Positions 50,913 through 60,634 of a stretch of DNA of 64,000 nucleotides are shown piece by piece. This DNA comes from Neomesorhizobium albiziae (GTDB taxonomy: Bacteria; Pseudomonadota; Alphaproteobacteria; Rhizobiales; Rhizobiaceae), in assembly GCF_900114255.1 (NCBI RefSeq), contig NZ_FOSL01000002.1, positions 1-64,000 of the forward strand. Reading direction: 5' to 3'. A program made the translations under genes and the position numbers. A model generated the notes under the pieces. It was not told the DNA's origin. It worked only from the letters and a program-made list of their open reading frames with translations, and searched no databases. Each line of letters starts with the position of its first letter. Positions within the stretch are counted from its first letter, which is position 1.

Positions 50913-52451
50913 TCACGCCGCTCTCTCCAAATGTCCCGCCATCAATTCGCCGATCTCCCCAATGGTTCGCTCTCCCCTCGCCGACGGCGCCGAGAGCCGG
51001 CCTTTGGAAATGACCAGAATGCGATCCGACAGCGCCATTATCTCGTCGAGATCCTCGGAGATCAGCAGCACCGCGGCACCTCGCGCCCGCGCTTCCAAGA
51101 GCTTGCCGTGCACATAGGCGACGGCGCCGACATCGAGCCCGCGCGCCGGCTGGTTGGCAAGCACGATCGCCGGGTCGGGGTCGAGCGCCCGGCCAAGGAT
51201 CAGCTTCTGCATGTTGCCGCCCGACAGAAGCCGGATCCGGGCTTCCGGCGACGGGCATTTGACGTCGTAGTCGCGGATCAGCCCTTCGGCGAAATTTCGC
51301 GCCGCCTTCCAGTCGAGGAAGCCGTGGCGGCTGAAGCGCGCAGAGCGGTAGCGCTCGGAAATGACGTTCTCCGTCACGCTCATGTCGCCGATGGTGCCGA
51401 CCGCGTGGCGATCCTCCGGGATGCGAGCGATACCGTGATCGAGGGCTGCCCGCGTCGACCAGTTGGCGACCGCCCTGCCCGCGATCAGCATCTCGCCCGA
51501 AACCGGCCTTTCAGCGCCGGCAATCAGCCCGGCGAGGGCGGCCTGGCCGTTGCCCGATACGCCGGCGAGGCCGACGATCTCGCCGGCAAAAAGCGTCAGC
51601 GAAACTTGGTCGAGAGCAGCCCCCGCGCCACGCGCGGACGTCGAGACATCGTTCATCACGAACAGCGCTTCGCCGCGCGTCACCGGGGCGACAGCCGGCT
51701 GCTTCACCTCCTGGCCGACCATCAAGGCAGCGAGCTCCTGGCGCGTGGTTCTGGCGGTCGCGCGCTCACCGGCGAGCCGGCCCGAACGCAGCACCAGCAC
51801 CCGGTCGCTCACCGCCATCACCTCGCCGAGCTTGTGCGAGATGAAGATGATGGAAAGGCCGTTGGCGACCAGCATCTTGAGGGTGCGGAACAGCGCCTCC
51901 GTCTCGGCAGGCGTCAGCACCGCCGTCGGTTCGTCGAGGATCAGCACGCGGGCGTCGCGGTAAAGCGCCTTCAGGATTTCGACACGCTGCCGCTCGCCGA
52001 CCGAGAGCGCCCCGACCCGCGCGTCAGGGTTCACGGCGAGGCCGAAATCGGCGGCGAGTTTTGCGATGCGGGTGCGCGCCGAGGCGCGGTCGAGCCGCGG
52101 CCGCCACAGGCTCTCGGTGCCGAGCGCGATGTTTTCCAGCACAGTCATGTTGTCGGCCAGCGTGAAGTGCTGGTGCACCATGCCGATGCCGGCGGCGAGT
52201 GCCGCCTTCGGGTCGCCGGGCGGCAACGTCTGGCCGAACGCCTCGATCGATCCTTCGTCGGCGACATAATGGCCGAACAGGATGTTCATCAGCGTCGTCT
52301 TGCCGGCACCGTTCTCACCGAGCAGCGCGACCACCTCGCCCTTGTTCAGCTCGAAGGAGATGGCGTCGTTGGCGGTCAGCGCCCCGAAACGCTTGGTGAT
52401 GCCGGACAGGCGAAGGACGGGAGGTTCGGCTGTTGGGGAGGTGTAAGACAT
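50913..52451 (-). CDS. Nucleoside-type ABC transporter, double ATP-binding protein
   Basis: A 512-aa RbsA/YufO-like protein with two ATPase domains. Domain 1 (about residues 12-250) has Walker A LLGENGAGKTTLMN, signature LSVGERQRVEILKAL and Walker B VLILDEPTAVLTP. Domain 2 (about 265-505) has a degenerate Walker A, GVSGNGQAALAGL, with Gln-Ala in place of Lys-Ser/Thr, and the signature LSGGNMQKLILGRAL, where Walker B reads IVLANQPARGLD. One competent site is usual in this family. It follows the binding-protein gene by 183 bp. Confidence 0.93.
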   Translation of the reverse strand: MSYTSPTAEPPVLRLSGITKRFGALTANDAISFELNKGEVVALLGENGAGKTTLMNILFGHYVADEGSIEAFGQTLPPGDPKAALAAGIGMVHQHFTLADNMTVLENIALGTESLWRPRLDRASARTRIAKLAADFGLAVNPDARVGALSVGERQRVEILKALYRDARVLILDEPTAVLTPAETEALFRTLKMLVANGLSIIFISHKLGEVMAVSDRVLVLRSGRLAGERATARTTRQELAALMVGQEVKQPAVAPVTRGEALFVMNDVSTSARGAGAALDQVSLTLFAGEIVGLAGVSGNGQAALAGLIAGAERPVSGEMLIAGRAVANWSTRAALDHGIARIPEDRHAVGTIGDMSVTENVISERYRSARFSRHGFLDWKAARNFAEGLIRDYDVKCPSPEARIRLLSGGNMQKLILGRALDPDPAIVLANQPARGLDVGAVAYVHGKLLEARARGAAVLLISEDLDEIMALSDRILVISKGRLSAPSARGERTIGEIGELMAGHLERAA

Positions 52452-52485
52452 TCGTCCGCAATCCGGGCGGGGCGATGACGAGACA

Positions 52486-52628
52486 CCTTCTCCCCTTGTG
52501 GGAGAAGGTGGCCGAGCGAAGCGAGGTCGGATGAGGGGTGTCCTACTGGAGTGCCCCTCACCCGGATTGCCACCCTCGCCGCTTTGCGGCGACGGGCAAT
52601 CCGACCTCTCCCACAAGGGGAGAGGTAA
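52486..52628. repeat. Intergenic palindromic repeat pair
   Basis: CACCTTCTCCCCTTGTGGGA with GAAGGTGGCC, then GGTCGGATGAGGGGTG, then CCCCTCACCCGGATTGCC and CTCCCACAAGGGGAGAGG. It is a two-hairpin member of the CCCCTCA family between the BMP gene and the ATPase gene. Confidence 0.65.
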
Positions 52629-52634
52629 GAAGAG

Positions 52635-53669
52635 CTAGCTCGATTTCGGCTCGGCGTCGTTGATCTCCACCATGAACGAACCGTCCTTGATGGCCTTTTC
52701 CTTCTCGGCGACCTTGGCCATGACCTCGGCCGGCACCTTGCCCTCGAAGGTGCCGAGCGGCGCCAGCGAGCAGCCGCCTGCCTTCATGAAGGAAAACACG
52801 CCGTAGTCGTCGGCCTTGAAGGAACCGGCTTTCACCGCGCCGATGGCGTTGTCGAGCGTCGGCTCGAAATGCCACAGCGCCGAGGCGACGACGGTTTCGG
52901 GGTAATCCTTCTGCGTGTCGATGACATTGCCGACCGCCAGCACCTTGCGCTCCTTGGCAGCGTCGGAAACGCCGAAACGCTCGGCATAGAGAAGGTCGGC
53001 GCCGCCGTCGATCTGGGCGAAGGCGGTCTCCTTGGCCTTGGGCGGATCGAACCACGAGCCGATGAAGGCGACCTGGAACTTCGTGTCCGGGGCGCTCTCC
53101 TTCACGCCGGCCATGAAGGCGTTCATCAGCCGGTTCACCTCGGGAATGGGATAGCCGCCGACCATGCCGATGTTCTTCGACTTGGTCATGGCGCCGGCGA
53201 TGATGCCGGACAGGTAGGAAGCATCCTGGATGTAGTTGTCGAACACCGAGAAGTTCGCCACCGCGGCATCCGGCTTGAAGCTCGATCCCATCAGGAAGGC
53301 GACCTCGGGATAATCCTTGGCGACGGTGCGGGCGGCCTCCTCGACGCCGAACACTTCGCCGACGATCAGCTTGTGGCCGGCCTCGCAATACTCGCGCATG
53401 ACGCGCTCGTAGTCGTTGTTGGAGGTGTTTTCCGAATAGACATACTCGATGTCGCCGCGCTCCTTGGCGGCATTTGCCGCCTTGTGGATGCGGCTCACCC
53501 ACTGCTGCTCGACAGGAACGGTATAGATCGCCGCGACCTTGATCGGGTCGGCAGCAAGAAGCCGCGACGGGAAACCCGCCGCCGCAAGGGCAACGCCGGC
53601 GCCGGCGGTCTTGAGTACGGCGCGGCGCGATAATGCGGGCAGACTGGAAATGGCTGGAGATCTGGACAT
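52635..53669 (-). CDS. BMP-family nucleoside-binding protein, Tat-type signal
   Basis: A 344-aa substrate-binding protein of the basic membrane protein (BMP/PnrA) family, which bind nucleosides. The signal region SRRAVLKTAGAGVALAAAG has the twin-arginine look and ends near residue 40 (LLAAD). Family stretches are VPVEQQWVSRIHKAANAAK, VIAFGEVFG-like IVGEVFGVEEAA, GIIAGAMTKSKNIGMVGGYP (20 residues), and FIGSWFDPPKAKETA. ATG 53669 is close behind GAGGG. It is 76 bp after the FGGY kinase stop and is the first gene of the nucleoside importer set. Confidence 0.9.
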   Translation of the reverse strand: MSRSPAISSLPALSRRAVLKTAGAGVALAAAGFPSRLLAADPIKVAAIYTVPVEQQWVSRIHKAANAAKERGDIEYVYSENTSNNDYERVMREYCEAGHKLIVGEVFGVEEAARTVAKDYPEVAFLMGSSFKPDAAVANFSVFDNYIQDASYLSGIIAGAMTKSKNIGMVGGYPIPEVNRLMNAFMAGVKESAPDTKFQVAFIGSWFDPPKAKETAFAQIDGGADLLYAERFGVSDAAKERKVLAVGNVIDTQKDYPETVVASALWHFEPTLDNAIGAVKAGSFKADDYGVFSFMKAGGCSLAPLGTFEGKVPAEVMAKVAEKEKAIKDGSFMVEINDAEPKSS

Positions 53670-53745
53670 ATGACGACCCTCTGGCTGGTTGATTAACCCG
53701 ACGTTTTTTATCGTTTGGTCAACGCTAGAGTATTTTGCGGCCGGG

Positions 53746-55329
53746 TCAATCGATGGCCTCCAGCGCCTGGCGCTGCTGGTGCATCTCCAGGAAGACGCGG
53801 TAGTCGCGGTCGAAGCGTGGGCGCGCCGCGGCGTTAGGCGTGCGCACCTTGCCCTGCTGCTGCATGGCCACGCAGGCGGCGGGAAGGTTTGCATAGAGGC
53901 CGGCGGCGGTGGCGGCGACCATCGCGGTGCCAAGCAGCACCGCCTCGTCGAGGACGGGCTCGACCACGGTACAGCCGGTGGCGTCGGCGTAAAGCTCCAT
54001 CAGCAGCGGGTTCTTGGTATGGCCGCCGGTGACATGCAGCGTGTCGATGACATAACCGTTGGCGTTGAGCGTCTCCAGAATGTGGCGCACGCCAAGCGCT
54101 ATGCCGACCGCCGTGCGCCAGTAGAGCCGGCAGAGGCTGTCGAAGGAGGCATCGAGCGTGAGCCCGCTGATGACGCCGACGGCATGCGGGTCGGCGAGCG
54201 GCGAGCGGTTGCCGTGGAAATCCGGCAGCACGTGCAGGCGCCCGGCGAGATCGAGGCCTTCGGCCTGGCGAAGCTCCATCACGCGGGCCGCGATCCTGCG
54301 GTGCATGGCGGCATTCGGCTCACCGCCGGCGCCATGCCAGCGGATGATATGGTCGAGCAGCGCGCCGGTCGCCGATTGGCCGCCTTCGATCAGCCAGCAA
54401 TCGGGAAGCGCCGGACCGTAATAGGGTCCCCAGCCGCCGGGGAAAGGCCGCAGCGTGTCTGACAGCGCCATGACGCAGCTCGATGTGCCGGCGATCAGCG
54501 CCAGATGGCGGTCGAGGCTGGCGAGATCGCCGGCGAAGCCGCCAAGCACGCCGAGTGCCCCGGCATAGGCGTCGATGAGGCCGGTGCCGACGCGGCAGGC
54601 GACCGTCAGCCCGAGTAGCTCGGCAGCCTCGGGTGTCAGGGCGCCGAGGTCCGAACCGACCGGGTCGGCCTTATACGGCAGGCTGCCGCGTTCCAGCATG
54701 TCGGCAATGCCGACCGCTTCGAAGAAATCCGGCTGCCAGCCCTTTTCATGCGCGAGGTAGGTCCACTTCGCCGTCAGCGTGCATTGCGAGCGCGAAAGCG
54801 AACCGGTCGCCTTCCAGGTCAGGAAGTCGGCGAGATCGAAAAAGTGGCCGGCCTTGTCCCAACTGTCCGGCAGATGCCGTTTCAGCCACATCAGCTTGGG
54901 CGTCTCCATTTCCGGCGACATGACGCCGCCGAGATAATCGAGCACCCGGTGGCGGGTGGCGGTGCATTCATCGGCTTCGGCGAGCGCCCGATGGTCGAGC
55001 CAGACGATAGTGTCGTGGCTGGGATCGCCCGCCATCGACACGCTGAGCTGGCCGCCCCGGCGGTCGCGCACCACCAGCGAACAGGTGGCGTCGAAACCGA
55101 TGCCGGCGATGGCCTCGGGTGCTGCGCCGGCCTTGTCGCGCGCCGCCCGCACCGCAGCCGCCACCGCCGCCCAGATTTCCTCCGAATCGTGCTCGGAGTG
55201 CCCGGGCGTCGTCTGATGGATTTTTATCGGGTGCTCGGCGCGGCCGAGCATGCGGCCATGACGGTCGAGGATGCCCGCGCGCGCGCTGCCGGTCCCGACA
55301 TCGACGGCGCAGACCAAATCCGGCGTCAA
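53746..55329 (-). CDS. FGGY-family pentulose/polyol kinase (ribulokinase-like)
   Basis: A 527-aa sugar kinase. N-domain: CAVDVGTGSARAGILD with the phosphate-binding loop, GIGFDATCSLVV, and VWLDHRA. C-domain: LIAGTSSCVMAL (adenine site), LIEGGQSATGALLD and LHVTGGHTKNPLLMELYADA (20 residues). This profile matches D-ribulokinase-type FGGY proteins (YDR109c/FGGY group). It sits downstream of the mannitol/sorbitol genes, where a ketose product such as D-ribulose or D-xylulose could be phosphorylated. A 16-bp-arm inverted repeat lies in its promoter space. Confidence 0.88.
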   Translation of the reverse strand: MTPDLVCAVDVGTGSARAGILDRHGRMLGRAEHPIKIHQTTPGHSEHDSEEIWAAVAAAVRAARDKAGAAPEAIAGIGFDATCSLVVRDRRGGQLSVSMAGDPSHDTIVWLDHRALAEADECTATRHRVLDYLGGVMSPEMETPKLMWLKRHLPDSWDKAGHFFDLADFLTWKATGSLSRSQCTLTAKWTYLAHEKGWQPDFFEAVGIADMLERGSLPYKADPVGSDLGALTPEAAELLGLTVACRVGTGLIDAYAGALGVLGGFAGDLASLDRHLALIAGTSSCVMALSDTLRPFPGGWGPYYGPALPDCWLIEGGQSATGALLDHIIRWHGAGGEPNAAMHRRIAARVMELRQAEGLDLAGRLHVLPDFHGNRSPLADPHAVGVISGLTLDASFDSLCRLYWRTAVGIALGVRHILETLNANGYVIDTLHVTGGHTKNPLLMELYADATGCTVVEPVLDEAVLLGTAMVAATAAGLYANLPAACVAMQQQGKVRTPNAAARPRFDRDYRVFLEMHQQRQALEAID

Positions 55330-55364
55330 GAGGCCTTCGCCTCCGCCCGCGCCACCCGTGGAGC

Positions 55365-55419
55365 GAATTTGACATTTGATTTCTGCCGGAAGGAAAACTC
55401 GATATCAAATGTCAAATTC
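55365..55419. promoter_or_regulatory. AT-rich 16-bp-arm inverted repeat upstream of the kinase
   Basis: GAATTTGACATTTGAT (55365-55380) and ATCAAATGTCAAATTC (55404-55419) are exact reverse complements around 23 bp. They lie 36 to 90 bases upstream of the kinase start and 24 bases after the HAD stop. The AT-rich sequence in a GC-rich genome and the lack of a T-tract suggest a protein-binding site; a terminator is the alternative. Confidence 0.6.
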
Positions 55420-55442
55420 AAAGCTCCACTGGTTTCAAATCG

Positions 55443-56168
55443 TTAGCTGGTGGTCTTTCGATTCCGACCTTTGCTCGGGCCACTTGCCCCAACGGGATGC
55501 AAATGTCGGAATCGGACCACCAGGTCAGGCAATTGCCGCATGTCGCCGAAGATCAGGTCCGGCTCGAGCGCGTCGATGGCCGACCGAAGCGCGCCCTCGC
55601 CCGCATGCGAGCCGCCGGTGAAGGCAAAGACGCGCATGCCGGCGTCCTTGGCGGCGATGATGCCGGCCGGGCTGTCCTCGATGACCACGCAGCGGCCGGG
55701 CTCGGCCCCCATGCCATCAGCGGCATGCAGGAACAGGTCCGGAAACGGCTTGCCTCTCTCCACCATGGTCGCACTATAGATATGCGGCTCGAAGAGTTCC
55801 AGCAGGCCGGTGACCTCCAGCGAAAGCCTTATCCGCTCCGGCTGGCTGGACGAGGCGACGCAACGCGGCACGGTCGAACCCTTGAGCATTTCGGCAATCC
55901 CCGGCATCGGTTTCAGGTCGCGGCGGAAGCGCAGCTGCATCTCGGCGCGTGCCCGGCGCAGATGATCGTCGGTGACGATCATGCCGTAGTCGGCGCGCAG
56001 GATATCGATGACGGTCGCCATGCTCTTGCCGAGGAAGCGCTCATAGGCCGTCTCCTCGCTCATCGAGACGCCGGCTTGCCTGATGATGCCGACCAGGATC
56101 GCGATGGAGATCGGCTCGCTGTCGACCAGCACGCCGTCGCAATCGAAGATCAGCAGATCGGGGGTCAC
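55443..56168 (-). CDS. HAD-family phosphatase/phosphomutase
   Basis: A 241-aa HAD hydrolase. Motif I is FDCDGVLVDSEPIS, the cap follows (about residues 18-85), motif II is VASSSQPERI, motif III Lys lies in MVERGKPFPDLFLHAA, and motif IV is VVIEDSPAGIIAAKDAG. It belongs to the beta-phosphoglucomutase/sugar-phosphatase group. Its place within the polyol operon suggests a sugar- or polyol-phosphate substrate. Confidence 0.87.
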   Translation of the reverse strand: MTPDLLIFDCDGVLVDSEPISIAILVGIIRQAGVSMSEETAYERFLGKSMATVIDILRADYGMIVTDDHLRRARAEMQLRFRRDLKPMPGIAEMLKGSTVPRCVASSSQPERIRLSLEVTGLLELFEPHIYSATMVERGKPFPDLFLHAADGMGAEPGRCVVIEDSPAGIIAAKDAGMRVFAFTGGSHAGEGALRSAIDALEPDLIFGDMRQLPDLVVRFRHLHPVGASGPSKGRNRKTTS

Positions 56169-56321
56169 GGGTTTGCCTGGGGTGTGTTGAGGTTCAGGTC
56201 AGGCCGAGCCGAAAGTGGTGGATTTCGAGAACCGGAGCGCAGCGTACATTGGGGTACGTGTGCACCGGAAGCGGAGAAAGCCGCCATTTGCAGGCCGGCC
56301 TCACCTGAAGACCAACACATC

Positions 56322-57119
56322 CTAGACCGTCCGCAGCCAGCCGCCATCGACATAATAGGTCGAGCCGACCGCATAGCTGGCGCGGTCCGATGAGAGGAAG
56401 ACGAAGAAGTTGGCAAGCTCCTCGACACTGGCGAACCGCTTGATCGGCGTGTTCTCCTCCGCGATGCCTCTGAGATAGGCTTCCCAGTCGCCGCCGCTGT
56501 CGGCGGTCAGCTGCTTGGCCGTCTTGATCCAGTCGCCGGTGAGCACCAGCCCGGGATTTATGGTGTTGACGCGGATGTTGTCCTTGATCACCTCGTTGGC
56601 GAGGTTCTTGGAAAACATCATCAGCGCCGCCTTGGTGACGTTGTAGATCGGCTCGTACCAGAGCGGCTGGACCGCGCAGATCGAGGCGTTGTGCAGGATC
56701 GAGCCGCCGCCGCGCTCGCGCATCATCGGCACGAAGCCGCGCGCCAGCCGCACCGCCGCCATGACATGCAGGTTCCAGAAGTCGTTCCACTTCTCGTCGG
56801 ACGCTTCCATGATGGTTTCGTTGGAACCGGTGCCGGCATTATTGACCAGGATATCGGCGCCGCCGAAGTCTCTTCGCACGGCTTCAGCGAGCGCGGCGCA
56901 TCCTTCGGCGGTGGTGACATCGCAGGCCGCAGCCACTGCCTTGATGCCGTATTCGCGCGACAGCCGTTCGGCCTCAGTGGCGAGGATATCGCCGCGGCGC
57001 CCGGCGAGCACGAGATGCGCGCCCTCCCTGGCAAAACCCTCGGCGACGCCGAGCCCGATGCCCGAGCCGCCGCCGGTGATCGCAGCCACCTTGCCGGTCA
57101 ATCCAAGATCCATCGGCAT
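56322..57119 (-). CDS. SDR-family oxidoreductase
   Basis: A 265-aa short-chain dehydrogenase. NAD(P) site: AITGGGSGIGLGVAEGFA. NNAGT is the structural motif. The catalytic Tyr-Lys is in YEPIYNVTKAAL and the Ser is likely in HNASICAV. Its substrate is probably a polyol or sugar because it lies 29 bp after mtlK in the smo operon. Two in-frame ATGs (57119 and 57113) are possible starts. Confidence 0.85.
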   Translation of the reverse strand: MPMDLGLTGKVAAITGGGSGIGLGVAEGFAREGAHLVLAGRRGDILATEAERLSREYGIKAVAAACDVTTAEGCAALAEAVRRDFGGADILVNNAGTGSNETIMEASDEKWNDFWNLHVMAAVRLARGFVPMMRERGGGSILHNASICAVQPLWYEPIYNVTKAALMMFSKNLANEVIKDNIRVNTINPGLVLTGDWIKTAKQLTADSGGDWEAYLRGIAEENTPIKRFASVEELANFFVFLSSDRASYAVGSTYYVDGGWLRTV

Positions 57120-57148
57120 CACCCATTCCGATTTCAGCGCCTGCCGCT

Positions 57149-58627
57149 CTAGGCCGTCGCCCCGATATAGCGCGACAGTGTGTTGCGCGTACCGCCCGAC
57201 CACAGGGCGGCAAGCGCCTTGACGAAGGCTTCGGCAAAAACCCTGGACTTGCCGACGTCGCCATAGATGTCTTCCATCGCAAGCCACGCCGCGGCGTCAC
57301 CCTTTGCCGCTTTCGCCGTTGCCTGCAGCCGGTCCCAGTTCGGGTCGTTTGGCTCGATGACCGCGCCGGAATCCGTCGTGCCGAAGCAGTAGCGGCACCA
57401 CAGCGCCGACTCAAGCGCAAGCCCGTCGATGCCCTTTCCGGCGCTCAGCCTGTCGGCGATCGTCGGGATGATGAATTTCGGCTGCCGGTTCGAACCGTCC
57501 AGGCAGAGCCGGCGCACGGTATCGCCGATCTTGGGATTGGAGAAGCGCTGGTCGATTAGCTTGAAATAGTCGCCGAGATCGGTTCCGGGCACCGGGGGAA
57601 CCGTCGGGATGATTTCCTCGCGCTCCAGCTTCTCCAGGAAGCCGCGCACCAGCGGTTCCTGCATGGCTTCGTGGACGAAATGAATGTCCATCAGGCCTGC
57701 GGGATAGGCGATGGTCGCGTGGCCGCCATTGAGGATGCGGATCTTCATCAGCTCGAACGGCGCGACATCCCTGACGAACTGCACGCCGACCTTCTCCAGC
57801 GGCGGCCGACCGTCGGTGAAGCGGTCCTCCAGCACCCATTGCTTGAACGGCTCGCAGAATACGGGCCAGTTGTCCTCGACGCCGAAATCCTTAGCCAGCA
57901 TGGCGCGTTCGCGGTCGGTGGTGGCAGGCGTGATGCGGTCGACCATGCCGTTTGGGAACGCGACATGTTCCTCCACCCAGTCGGCGATGTCCTCGTCGAT
58001 CAGTCGGGCAAGGCCGACGACGCCGTCAGACGTGACGTGGCCGTTATGGGGAATGTTGTCGCACGACATGACCGTGAACGGCCCGATGCCGTCGTCGCGG
58101 CGGCGCAGCAGGCCGGCAAGGATCAGTCCAAACACGGTCTTGGGATCGCCGATGTCCTGCGCATCGGCGACGATCGCCGGATGCGTCGGGTTGAACTTTC
58201 CCGACGCGGGGTCGATGAAATAGCCGCCTTCTGTGATGGTGAGCGACACGATGCGGATCGCCGGGTCGGCGAGCTGCTCGACGATCGCCTCGCCGTCGCC
58301 TGGCATCAGGAAATCGGTCATGACCGAAGTGACGCGGGCGGCCATGCGGCCTGAATCCTGCTCCACGACGGTGGTCAGCCAATCCTGCTCTTCCAGCCTC
58401 TCGCGCCCGACCTTCTCGCCGTCGAACACGCCGGCGCCGACGATCGCCCAGTCATGGCCAAGGCCGGCGTTGAACAAATCGTCGAGATAGACGGCCTGAT
58501 GCGAGCGATGGAAATTGCCGACCCCGAAATGCACGATGCCGGGCTTGAGCGCGGCCCGGTCGTAGGAAGGGCGGCCGACCTTTTCCGGCAGCTTGTCGAG
58601 ATTGGCGCGGGAGAGTTTCACGGTCAT
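57149..58627 (-). CDS. mtlK: Mannitol 2-dehydrogenase
   Basis: A 492-aa polyol-specific long-chain dehydrogenase oxidising mannitol (and often sorbitol or arabitol) to the ketose with NAD. It has the N-terminal Rossmann stretch GIVHFGVGNFHRSHQAVYLD (20 residues), and the catalytic Lys in LMKIRILNGGHATIAYPAG near residue 295. Length matches Rhodobacter MtlK. It lies 175 bp after smoS, a gap that holds a repeat. ATG 58627 chosen because the family N-terminus begins there. Confidence 0.95.
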   Translation of the reverse strand: MTVKLSRANLDKLPEKVGRPSYDRAALKPGIVHFGVGNFHRSHQAVYLDDLFNAGLGHDWAIVGAGVFDGEKVGRERLEEQDWLTTVVEQDSGRMAARVTSVMTDFLMPGDGEAIVEQLADPAIRIVSLTITEGGYFIDPASGKFNPTHPAIVADAQDIGDPKTVFGLILAGLLRRRDDGIGPFTVMSCDNIPHNGHVTSDGVVGLARLIDEDIADWVEEHVAFPNGMVDRITPATTDRERAMLAKDFGVEDNWPVFCEPFKQWVLEDRFTDGRPPLEKVGVQFVRDVAPFELMKIRILNGGHATIAYPAGLMDIHFVHEAMQEPLVRGFLEKLEREEIIPTVPPVPGTDLGDYFKLIDQRFSNPKIGDTVRRLCLDGSNRQPKFIIPTIADRLSAGKGIDGLALESALWCRYCFGTTDSGAVIEPNDPNWDRLQATAKAAKGDAAAWLAMEDIYGDVGKSRVFAEAFVKALAALWSGGTRNTLSRYIGATA

Positions 58628-58669
58628 TTCTTGGCGCTTTCTGTTTTGACGCAGGCGCGGCATCTCCGC

Positions 58670-58790
58670 TCCCCTTCGCCCCGTTTACGGGGAGAAGGTG
58701 GCCCGAAGGGCCGGATGAGGGGCGGCCTTAGATGTCACCGCAGCCCCTCACCTGCCTGCCGGCATCCTCTCCCCGTGAACGGGGAGAGGA
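58670..58790. repeat. Intergenic palindromic repeat pair
   Basis: CGCCCCGTTTACGGGGAGAA, GGCCCGAAGGGCC, GGATGAGGGGC, then CCCCTCACCTGCC and CTCTCCCCGTGAACGGGGAG with AGG. It is the most complete copy of the CCCCTCA/CTCCCCGT family in the window and lies between smoS and mtlK. Confidence 0.75.
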
Positions 58791-58802
58791 GCGCTGTCGT
58801 CC

Positions 58803-59573
58803 TCAACTCATCCACTGGCCGCCATCGACATTGTAGGTCTGGGCGACGATGTATTCGCTCTCGGCGCTGGCGAGGAAAACCGCCATGCCGGTCAGGTCCT
58901 CCGCCTTGCCCATGCGGCCAAAGGGAACGCTTTCGCCGACCAGCTTTTTCTTCTCGCCTTTCGGGCGGTTCTCGTATTTGGCGAACAGCGAATCCACATG
59001 CTCCCAGTGCTCGCCCTCGACGACGCCCGGCGCGATCGCATTGACGTTGATGCCATGCTTGATCAGGTCGAGCCCCGCCGACTGGGTGAGGCTGATGACC
59101 GCCGCCTTGGTGGCGCAATAGACGGCCACCAGCGCCTCGCCACGCCTTCCTGCCTGGCTAGCCATGTTGATGATCCTGCCGCCCTTGCCCCGCGCGATCA
59201 TCGAGCGTGCCGCCGCCTGCATCATGAACAGCGTTCCGGCGACGTTGACAGCGAAAAGCTTGTCGTAGCTCGCCTTCGGTATCTCGACGATGGGCGCCAT
59301 GTCGAACAGGGCGGCATTGTTGATCAGGATGTCGAGCCCGCCCTGCTTTTCTTCCACCGCCTTTACCGCCGCCTCGATGGAAGCGAGGTCGGTGACGTCG
59401 AGCTGTACGGCGTAGGCGGCGGGGCCGATCTCTGCGGCCGTCGTCTTCGCCGCGTCGAGATTGATGTCGGCAATCGCAACGGTCGCGCCCTCGCGCACGT
59501 AAGTTTCGGCGAAGGTGCGGCCGATGCCGCGCGCCGAACCGGTGATGAGAGCCGATTTGCCCTTAAGCCGCAT
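58803..59573 (-). CDS. smoS: Sorbitol dehydrogenase (SDR)
   Basis: A 256-aa SDR almost identical in layout to Rhodobacter SmoS: MRLKGKSALITGSARGIG, INNAALFDMAPIVEI, NMASQAGRRGEALVAVYCATK (less its ends) with the catalytic Tyr-Lys, INVNAIAPGVVEGEHWEHV, and the C-terminal YIVAQTYNVDGGQWMS. It oxidises sorbitol to fructose (and galactitol in the family). The start is 2 bp from the end of smoK. Confidence 0.95.
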   Translation of the reverse strand: MRLKGKSALITGSARGIGRTFAETYVREGATVAIADINLDAAKTTAAEIGPAAYAVQLDVTDLASIEAAVKAVEEKQGGLDILINNAALFDMAPIVEIPKASYDKLFAVNVAGTLFMMQAAARSMIARGKGGRIINMASQAGRRGEALVAVYCATKAAVISLTQSAGLDLIKHGINVNAIAPGVVEGEHWEHVDSLFAKYENRPKGEKKKLVGESVPFGRMGKAEDLTGMAVFLASAESEYIVAQTYNVDGGQWMS

Positions 59574-59575
59574 CC

Positions 59576-60574
59576 TCACATCGCCCTTCCGTCGGCGCCG
59601 AAACGATGCAGTTTCTTCGGGTCCGGGGTAAGGTGGATGGTGTCGCCGTGAGCGACCGCCAGCTCGCCGTCGGCGCGCACCGTGAGCGGCCCGACACCGT
59701 CGGCCTGGACATGCAGGAAGGTGTCCGAGCCCAGATGTTCGGCAACCCCGACCTTGGCCTTCCATTCGCCGGCGGTGGTCGAAATGTTGAGATGCTCGGG
59801 GCGGATGCCGATGGTGGTGGCGCCATGCTTGGCCGCCGGCGCACCGTCGATCAGGTTCATGCGGGGCGAACCGATGAAGCCGGCGACGAACAGGCTGTTC
59901 GGCGTCTTGTAGAGTTCCATCGGAGAGCCGACCTGCTCAATGTTGCCGGCATTCAGCACCACGATCTTGTCGGCCATGGTCATCGCCTCGACCTGGTCGT
60001 GGGTGACGTAGATCATCGTGGTCTTGAGCTGCTGGTGCAGTTCGCTGATTTCCAGCCGCATGGTGCCGCGCAGTGCTGCGTCCAGGTTGGACAGCGGCTC
60101 GTCGAACAGGAATGCCGAGGGCTGGCGCACGATGGCGCGGCCGATGGCGACGCGCTGGCGCTGGCCGCCGGAGAGCTGGCCCGGCCGGCGTTCGAGGTAG
60201 TTGGTGAGGTTGAGAACCCGCGCCGCGTCGGCCACCTTCCTGTCGATCGCCGCCTTGTCCTCGCCGGCCATCTTCAGCGGGAAGGCGATGTTCTTGGCCA
60301 CCGTCATGTGCGGATAGAGCGCGTAGGACTGGAACACCATGGCAAGCTTGCGCTTGCCGGGCGCCTCGCCGGTCACGTCGCGGCCATCGATGCTGATGGT
60401 GCCGCTGCTGGTGTCTTCCAGGCCGGCGATCAGCCTCAGCAGCGTGGACTTGCCGCAGCCCGACGGACCGACGAACACGACGAACTCGCCGTCCTCGATG
60501 GTAAGGTCGATGTTGGGAATGATGGTCGTCGCCCCGAAGGACTTCGACACATTCCTGAGCGTGATGTTTCCCAT
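59576..60574 (-). CDS. smoK: Polyol ABC transporter ATP-binding protein
   Basis: A 332-aa MalK/SmoK-type ATPase. Walker A is [14 protein letters not shown]-loop [14 protein letters not shown], signature [15 protein letters not shown], Walker [16 protein letters not shown], and switch His [10 protein letters not shown]. The C-terminal TOBE-type domain starts near 235 with SPRMNLI. GAGG precedes ATG 60574. It energises SmoFG for sorbitol/mannitol uptake. Confidence 0.95.
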   Translation of the reverse strand: MGNITLRNVSKSFGATTIIPNIDLTIEDGEFVVFVGPSGCGKSTLLRLIAGLEDTSSGTISIDGRDVTGEAPGKRKLAMVFQSYALYPHMTVAKNIAFPLKMAGEDKAAIDRKVADAARVLNLTNYLERRPGQLSGGQRQRVAIGRAIVRQPSAFLFDEPLSNLDAALRGTMRLEISELHQQLKTTMIYVTHDQVEAMTMADKIVVLNAGNIEQVGSPMELYKTPNSLFVAGFIGSPRMNLIDGAPAAKHGATTIGIRPEHLNISTTAGEWKAKVGVAEHLGSDTFLHVQADGVGPLTVRADGELAVAHGDTIHLTPDPKKLHRFGADGRAM

Positions 60575-60634
60575 GGTTTCCTCCGGCATTCGATCTTTGC
60601 AGATGACTCGCTGTGTTCACCGGCTTTTGAAAAG

